DNA from: Glandiceps talaboti
Lineage: Eukaryota > Hemichordata > Enteropneusta > Spengelidae
Length of the DNA stretch: 64,000 nucleotides
Assembly: GCF_964340395.1 (NCBI RefSeq)
Contig: NC_135566.1
Coordinates: forward strand, 23,292,135-23,356,134
Direction: 5' to 3'
In this document: in pieces, positions 57,591 to 64,000 of the stretch
How positions within the stretch are numbered: position 1 is the stretch's first letter
How the letters are laid out: every line of letters starts with the position of its first letter
Translations under genes and position numbers: made by a program
Notes under the pieces: model-generated
Databases searched by the model: none
Told to the model about the DNA's origin: nothing
Seen by the model: the letters and a program-made list of their open reading frames with translations, nothing else

Positions 57591-59683
57591 GCAGCTACAA
57601 ACAACAGTTGCTCACAAGTTAGTAAAATGAAAAACAAAAACAGTCAAATTTTGATTTTCTTTTAATAAACTGTTAATGTAATGATAAATTGAAATGGGCG
57701 AATTGAGTGGTACAGATTGTTTTTTGTCTGAAAATACCAGTGTCTTTCATGTACACTACTATCTACTGAAATTTTAAGAAATTAAATTAAATAATAATTT
57801 GGTTCATTTAATGTGTGAAATTACCTTTACACTGTACTGAAAATATTCTTTGTGACATAACTGTGTTTTGGTTTGTGGTTATCACAATGATATGTAACTT
57901 CTTCATGTAAATTCTTACTAGTATTAAATGACAGACAAATATGACAGACAACATTTTACATTTGCAGCTCTTGGAAGTTAAAAAAAAAAAGAGAGTTGGA
58001 AAAGGTTCATCTCAGCCTGCCATCAAAATGTAAAAGATGCACCTGCACTAAAACATACTTGACAAGTATCAAAAACTTCTGTGCAAGGTATTTTTTCATC
58101 CTATAGATATGACTATAATTTTCAACACAAACTTTTAATAACACATTCTAAATATTTCCTAAAATTAGCATATTGGCAACGTCTGCTACATGTGAAACAG
58201 AAGACAATATCTCACAAGCTGAGTTAACAGAGAAAAAGTAAAATAAGTTTTTTGCACATACTTATCAACTTTGCATGAATATACTATTACTTGTAAATAT
58301 AAAGATAAATAAATAAACTTTGACACTATATGGATGTATTCTCAACACCATTAACAAGAGATGATGGTAGTGAAAGACCACCAGATGACTTCCAACCCCG
58401 TGCACAACTAAAACACCTGTATAGTAAAGGGTTAGTGTCAAGTAAAAATGTTGAGAAACTTGACGAATTGAGCAAGAAACTGTGTGTCAAGAAAGAGATA
58501 TTAAAGGGAGCAATCCTTCATTTAGAACAACAGAGAAGACTTGCCTCTATGAGGGAAAGAAAAAGAATGAAAGAAAGGGAGCAACGTGCTGAAAAAAATT
58601 TGATGAATATGACTGGGATGCGCTTGTCAGAAACGGTGACATTTCCAAATTGAAAGTGAAAGAACTTGATAAGTACCTTTCCAACTATGAAATTCCAGCT
58701 GTGGCAGGAATGCACAAAATAGACAAAGTTGAGGCTGTAAGATGCCACTATTATCAATCTCAAGAAAGTGAGAGTGATTTGTCATCTGATGACAGTGACA
58801 GTGAGAATGATGATACAGCTAGTTCCAACTCTGATGAAGTTGAAGGAGAAATTGGGTCTGATGATGATGATGATGATGATGATGACAATGCCATGTTTAT
58901 ATACACAAGATCTGGAAGGAGAGCTACCACTTGGAAATCAAAAATTTAAATAAACACATTCTAAGACTTAAAATTTAAAGTCCTGCATTCACCTTTGTAA
59001 TCTAACGTCAAAACCAGTCCAATAATCAGGCTCTTACAAGGTAAATGTATTACCAGGTTCATTAAGATATACAATTACTATGATAATAGGGCCATCTTAA
59101 TTATCATTACCACTAATATATATCACTTGATTCCTATTCTGTTAGATGAAATGTGGCTGGCATTTTTGAGTCATACATTTATTTTCTTTTGACATTATAT
59201 TGAACTAATTTACATCAAACAAGAACGGGATACATGGCAATGCATTTTATTAAGAGTTTTTTCAGTGTTATTTAGACCAATTTGATTTCTTTTAGCACAC
59301 ATTTAGGAAACTGAACTGCAACAATACAGTATAAAACTCTCTTTAGATAACATGTGCATCACAATATTTGCAAATACAACTAAAGTGACATTCGACTGTA
59401 ACACTACTAGTATAATGTACTAATACAATATTGAACAGAAAACAAAGACTCAGTTGGTCTGCTGATCATTTTACAAGAGTTAGTCTATGTGTAATTCATT
59501 TACAAGTATATGTTGTTTTTTGGAAAGGCAATGCACTGAAATATTTGGGGCTTTGGCAGGGGGGGTACTTGAAAAAATTTGGAATATGGCAGGGGGGGTA
59601 CTTGAAAAAAAATTAGCGTTTTACAAAAAATCTCCCGACCCCCCCCCCCCCAAACAAGTTTTTGTGAAAGCAGCCTAAGTAAT
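57394..59683 (+). mobile_element. Inner inverted-repeat element of 2.3 kb carrying the SAP-like ORF
   Basis: The left end 'aggctgctttcacaaaaact' plus 'tgtt' and a G tract (from 57393) is inverted at 59640-59683 (C tract, then 'aagtttttgtgaaagcagcct'). Both ends also have 'gggggggtac(t/c)tgaaaa' blocks in direct orientation (57461-57495; 59559-59610). (CAA)n lies at 57559-57596. The only coding sequence is 58330-58949. No transposase is present, so if mobile it is non-autonomous or a captured gene. Confidence 0.5.
58330..58949 (+). pseudogene. SAP-like domain protein, two frames joined at A AAA AAT (frameshift or -1 recoding)
   Basis: Frame 1 (58330 onward) encodes MDVFSTPLTRDDGSERPPDD, then a helical, basic coiled-coil-like run (KEILKGAILHLEQQRRLASM, RERKRMKEREQRAEK). 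Frame 3 then continues with FDEYDWDALVRNGDISKLKV and KELDKYLSNYEIP...KIDKVEAVRCHY, which fits a SAP-type DNA-binding helix pair. It ends with an acidic tract of nine Asp in a GAT microsatellite and FIYTRSGRRATTWKSKI. The frames meet at the heptamer 58593-58599 (A AAA AAT read in codons), and slipping back one base there gives a continuous product of 206 residues. One deleted A in the A7 run explains it equally well. I know this kind of short SAP-like protein from unannotated invertebrate and transposon-associated sequences, but not its function. AATAAA lies just after the stop (58949). Confidence 0.6.
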
Positions 59684-59935
59684 ATTAAAGAATTCATATA
59701 AGAAACAGGGACAAGAACAAATATTGACATGTACCACATTTCAGACAAGGCTATATGCCATTGAAGAAAGGATTTTTTTTCTTCCATCACAATCTAAAAC
59801 ACAATGACCCCCCCCCCCCCATCCACAATTTTCAATACAGCATACCCCCCCCCCCCCCACTGCCAATTTCAAAAACAGGCCTGAGGGTGACCCCCCCCCC
59901 CCAGCTGAAGAAACTGACTGGTCCCTTGGAATGTT

Positions 59936-62269
59936 TAAAAAATGTTTTGTTAGGTACAAACTTACTTTTATTTATACTAACATAATAATGTACACTGTGT
60001 ATTTATACTAACATAATATTGTACACTGTGAACAGTATTGCATCACCTGTGAATCAATGTATTTTTGTCGCTATATACAATATAAATAAAATTAAATTGA
60101 TTTTATAGTCCACACCCAAAACTCAGTACCCTCAGTGGTAATCATGATTTCAACCTGTTTCTGTACTGCTTATGGATAATGATGACCACCATAATTGTTG
60201 GTGTTTTAACAGTTTTCAGTGAATGTGTTGTGGTTGTCTGATCAAAGAAATGATATGTTTTGTACAAAATACATGTTTTATGTTTTGTACATTTTATGAT
60301 GCAAAATGATATTTGAGTCTGTCAACTTAATAATTAATTATTCCTATTTCAAGGGACGCATTCGGCTATCCAATGGCTATTTGTACAATTGCATGTTATC
60401 TACATGTATTTATAGACAATGTACAAACCAAGTTATTGTGTTCAAACAGAAAATGTAGAAATACCCGATCTTCCTGTCTAGACCACCTGTGTCTATGTCA
60501 CTGGATGAAGTGCTAAAAATACAAATCAAAACCTTTCATATCCCCATTAATTATGCCAATTTTTCATAAATTATGCCGGAGAAGGTATGAATATGTTATT
60601 CTTCCATATTTTACTTCAATCAAAAGGAAAATACTCATGAACCAAGAGTTTTGTCACTGATCATCTTCAGACTCTTGACAAGGCCCCTTAGGTCACTCGT
60701 GTTTTCCTTGGCTGAAAGAAGAAATATTTGGGAAATAAATATCTAATTTTCCCATTTAAAATATTTACATCTTGTTATCTTATCTGTAATACACAAACTT
60801 GAATCAACTTTGTCATTTACAGGAATTGATATAAGATATTTATCTAATCTTGAAGAAAAACATACACCAAGAATGACATTTGTGCAAGTTTTAGATTTGT
60901 AAATTTTAGTTTAAATTAACAAATCATTTAAATAGCATTTTGATTATTTGAAATTGTATAGAATATGTTTGAATTATTTCTGTGATCACCCTTTTATTAA
61001 ATCATATTCATGGAACAATTATATGTGTAATATGCTGGTAAATCTGTCTTATTTTTAGTTACACTTCATGTATATACATGCATGTATGACTGAACACCAA
61101 GTTTGGATTCTGCAATTCAATTACTTGTATAGTAGTCGCATAGTATTATGGGGTGCACTGGCCACCTCCCTACATGAGCATGCACCAAAAATTACCCCAA
61201 CTGCACATGTACCTACAAAATGTTATAGAGACATAGACTCAGTTTGATTATTTTCATGTATTAATTGCTATTGAGTGGGACTCCCATGAGGCAATGCTTG
61301 CTCATCACAAGGAGCTAACGTGAACAGTGAATAAGGAGAAAGTTTCAAATATGTATTTCTAGGCAACTGTGCATAACATAAGTGATGTAAAATCATGAAG
61401 TGACTTCAGATTACAGTGTTTATATACAAAATGCCTTTATTTCCATTAGTAGTAACTTGCCCTTTAGTTTATCTCCTTTAATGCATTGGACAATAACCCT
61501 TGGATGGAAATCCTACATTGTAATCCCCAATCTCACTATAATGGGGCAGTACATTTGCAAACAGGACATTTGGTTATGAGGTGTACACATCATATTTATT
61601 TTTGTTTTATAGTTTAAAGATAAGTCAGCCAAGTAGTGAAAAGGAGATAATACCGACTCCATCACATGGCATCTATAGATCTGGCTATAGGGGCAAAACT
61701 TTTTTCAACAATATTAGTAATTTGTGGAGGAAATCTGTTGGAGAATTCAACATTCTGAAAATTGGTAAAAGTTGGATTCAATTCCAACATTTCTTGCAAT
61801 AGTGCTATTGCTGGGTGCGAGTATTCCCACATTTCTTACAATAGTGCTATTACCGAGTGCTAGTATTCAATTTCCACATTTCTTGTAGTAGTGCTATTAC
61901 CAGGGGCTAGTTTTTCACACCAACCCTAAACTTTTTTAAGTATTCAAGAAATCACGAAAATCGTGAAGTCTCGCAAGAAATAGTGGGTGCCAAAACTGAT
62001 ATCAACTTAAAAAGACAATGTGAAACTATTCTTTCAATCAGTGATGGCTGTACATCTGATGGGAAGAAATAAACAACACAGAGACCATTTGGAAAACAAT
62101 GGAAAACCTGAACTAGACACTCTACCTACCTCACCTATTTTAAAATTGAATGTAATCGCAACCACACATTTTTTTTTTACGCCTTAAGGAACACAAAAAG
62201 ACAAAGTTGACCCATGTTTAGGAATTTTTTTCATGAAAAAGTGACCCATTTGGATGGCACACACATTTC
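59936..62269. other. Intergenic, unrecognised
   Basis: AT-rich sequence with no credible ORF. A short repeat 'cacatttcttgcaatagtgc' with variants occurs about three times at 61785-61905. Confidence 0.4.
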
Positions 62270-62700
62270 TATGGGAGTCCCTTCCCCTCTCAGTCAATGG
62301 CAAGCTTTATAATGCATCCTCAAGGTCAAATAGCATAAATTAAATTGTTGTAAAACTTCACATTTTGCCTGCTATTTAAACTATTGAAGTTTGATAGTGA
62401 CCCAATTTGAGTATTACATTTTCCATATCCATATTATCAATAATGGTCTTTCTGAGACCATGACCTTTGACCTCGACCTCTGTCTTCAAGGTCAAAGAGC
62501 CAAAAATTATAGTGCATAGTACACAGCAGAGATGATAGACCAATTTCAACCAAGCCTGCCACACGTCACAAACAGTAATCCACATATGCAGGCTACTTTG
62601 ACATTGGCAATAATGGTTGAATGGCGGCCATATTTATTGTCAAATTTGACATTTTGTGCACTAACTCAGACTGTACTAGTAGTTTAATACATAGAAATCT
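62270..62700 (+). mobile_element. Family D fragment
   Basis: 'atattatcaataatggtctt', 'gacctttgacctcgacctct', 'gaccaatttcaaccaagcct' and 'tggcggccatatttattgtc' match the units at 8030-8900. Confidence 0.6.
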
Positions 62701-63360
62701 AAATTAAGTTACTTAACCAGTGTTATTTATAAATGACCTTGACATTGCTTTTTTTTGGTGACCTTGCCAATGATGACAAAATTTTGATCATATTTGTCAT
62801 AAAAAATTCAGCATTAACTAGTAAGTTGAAATACTGGCGACTGTCTTCGATGAAGACTTATGAAAATTTGTCACTGTATCAATAACTTTCAGATGAATAT
62901 TTGAGGCTACATCATTTTTCATCTGCATTATTTACATTGCAAATCAATTGTAGATGAAGAACAAAAAGTTAGTAAAGAATTTATAGATAACACTTACCAT
63001 TCATAGCTGTTAGGTGTAGGTGATGTATATTTGATATTCTGCAGACATACAATGTAATAGATATTGCCTTGAAATACACAGCCAGATACGATAGTACTTT
63101 ATCTTGGTCATTATGCCAACAATTATTTAAACTGAGAATGTAGTCATACTCGTATGGTATTTCGGGCAATATGGTCCCCTGGATTTGAAGAGCTTGATTT
63201 TTAATTTAATTATATTACATAAATTTTAATTTAATTTTAGCACATTTTGACTTCTGATGATAAAACTTCCTCTTGGAAAATTTCTTGTTGATGTAAATAG
63301 TATCGAATTCACTTTATTTCTGTATGTTATTTTGGTATGCTTTACCATGCTTACTATGGC
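62701..63360. other. Intergenic, unrecognised
   Basis: No recognised repeat or ORF. The end (from about 63300) may be the 3' tail of an interspersed element that finishes in the next microsatellite. Confidence 0.4.
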
Positions 63361-63375
63361 ATGTTGTTATGCAAT

Positions 63376-63379
63376 AAAA

Positions 63380-63421
<42 letters not shown>

Positions 63422-63422
63422 A
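63376..63422. repeat. (TTGA)n microsatellite
   Basis: About eleven to twelve copies of ATTG. It follows 'atgttgttatgcaataaaaa', a typical tail of a retrotransposed element. Confidence 0.85.
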
Positions 63423-63839
63423 GCTCTATGAGCTCGGTGGAATTTGGGCAGCATTCAAAATTGATTACTCTAAAATCCATATTATCTAGTCAATGCTAGG
63501 GGTATCATTGCAGCCAACGCAACTCATTGTCGCCAATTCAACTCACCATACAAGCGGATACCTGATTCAATGTTTTTCTTTATTTTCATGGGGAGGGGTA
63601 ACACACATACACACAATGCTTGACTGCAAATTGTGAATAGAGTTATAATGGAAACTCTAAACCAAACATACAGAAAGTTAAAAGGGATGGGGACTTGATT
63701 GTATTGGTGTAATGTAACTGTTGAATGTGTACGCGGAGCGAATAAAGGCGGAGACACAGCGGAAATTGAGACGGCGGCAAAACTGCGGAAGTTTGTGAGG
63801 TGTATGTGTGTTTGTTATGAGAGAAAGACGATGAACAAC

Positions 63840-64000
63840 AAATGAAAAATATAACCAACAAAAGGACTAACCAACGAACCATTGCCAAACAACCAACCAA
63901 CAAACCATTGCCAAACAACCAATGAACCATTGCCAACCGACAACCAACAAACCATTGCCAACCAACCAACCAACCATTGCCAACCAAACAACGAACCATT
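63840..64000. repeat. Tandem array reaching the window end
   Basis: Degenerate units of about 18-22 bp built from 'aaccaaccaaccattgcc' and 'caaacaaccaatgaaccatt'. The array continues past the window; the long minus-strand ORF over it is a repeat shadow. Confidence 0.85.

Larger units (their letters stand above)
55613..59935. mobile_element. Outer inverted repeat pair with G tracts (possible composite element)
   Basis: The left end 'agggaccggtcagtttctcc' plus a G tract of about 22 (55613-55660) is inverted at the right as a C tract then 'agctgaagaaactgactggtccc' (about 59900-59931). Both ends also hold a second homopolymer block next to 'tctaaaacatgataac' or 'tctaaaacacaatgac' in the same orientation. 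The two ends may bound one 4.3 kb element or be two separate insertions of a G-tract repeat. Confidence 0.4.

Noticed and set aside
58330-58949. Extra 3' exons of the TIR-HEAT gene
   Set aside because: The gene has its own stop and poly(A) signal at 52851-52938, and the SAP-like ORF has its own start and lies inside inverted repeats.

Overview
The window is animal nuclear DNA. The evidence is GT-AG introns of 2 to 14 kb, AT-rich non-coding sequence, and dense interspersed repeats: L2/CR1-like LINEs, Rex/Babar-like LINE scraps, a DIRS tyrosine-recombinase retrotransposon, foldback elements and many short repeats rich in tandem units and microsatellites. Frequent acatgta motifs and repeats resembling the pearl/HINE type fit a marine invertebrate, either a lophotrochozoan or an invertebrate deuterostome. 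The sequence alone does not tell me which.

One gene dominates. Eight plus-strand exons (692-749, 7703-7897, 14474-14574, 16608-16753, 31156-31703, 45649-45750, 49855-49990, 52715-52853) join in phase at canonical GT/AG sites into a 474-residue protein. Its layout is: an N-terminal MGCGSS dual-acylation signal; a TIR domain (about 64-200); an acidic linker; a middle domain whose FWxxxFG...VPWxxF pattern recalls the EF-hand region of Cbl; and about four C-terminal HEAT repeats, with introns falling at the repeat junctions. It looks like a membrane-tethered TIR-HEAT protein, plausibly in innate immune signalling or NAD metabolism. A stop codon and AATAAA follow at 52851-52938.

The introns are almost wholly repeats. 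Intron 1 (750-7702) and intron 2 (7898-14473) hold several mini-element families built on one plan: terminal hairpin, GT/CTGT microsatellite, tandem units of 100-300 bp, and where visible an inverted copy of the start. Intron 3 is a 1.8 kb minisatellite. Intron 4 holds a nearly complete 6.0 kb DIRS element (20837-26836) with gag, RT-RNase H, tyrosine recombinase, inverted terminal repeats and an internal complementary region; each of its three ORFs carries one frameshift. Intron 5 holds foldback elements, a probable solo LTR nested in a DNA element, LINE fragments and a complete family B element. Introns 6 and 7 hold families B, C and D and a tandem array.

Downstream of the gene there are two areas of note. 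At 54662-55272, four motifs fold as hammerhead ribozymes: three on the plus strand, one on the minus strand, two of them an exact inverted pair. At 55613-59935, nested inverted repeats with G tracts surround a small two-frame ORF (58330-58949) encoding a SAP-like domain, an acidic tract and a TRSGR tail; the two frames meet at a canonical -1 slippery heptamer.

No tRNA, rRNA or CRISPR was recognised. Coordinates of repeat blocks are approximate to about 10-30 bp unless tied to a named motif.
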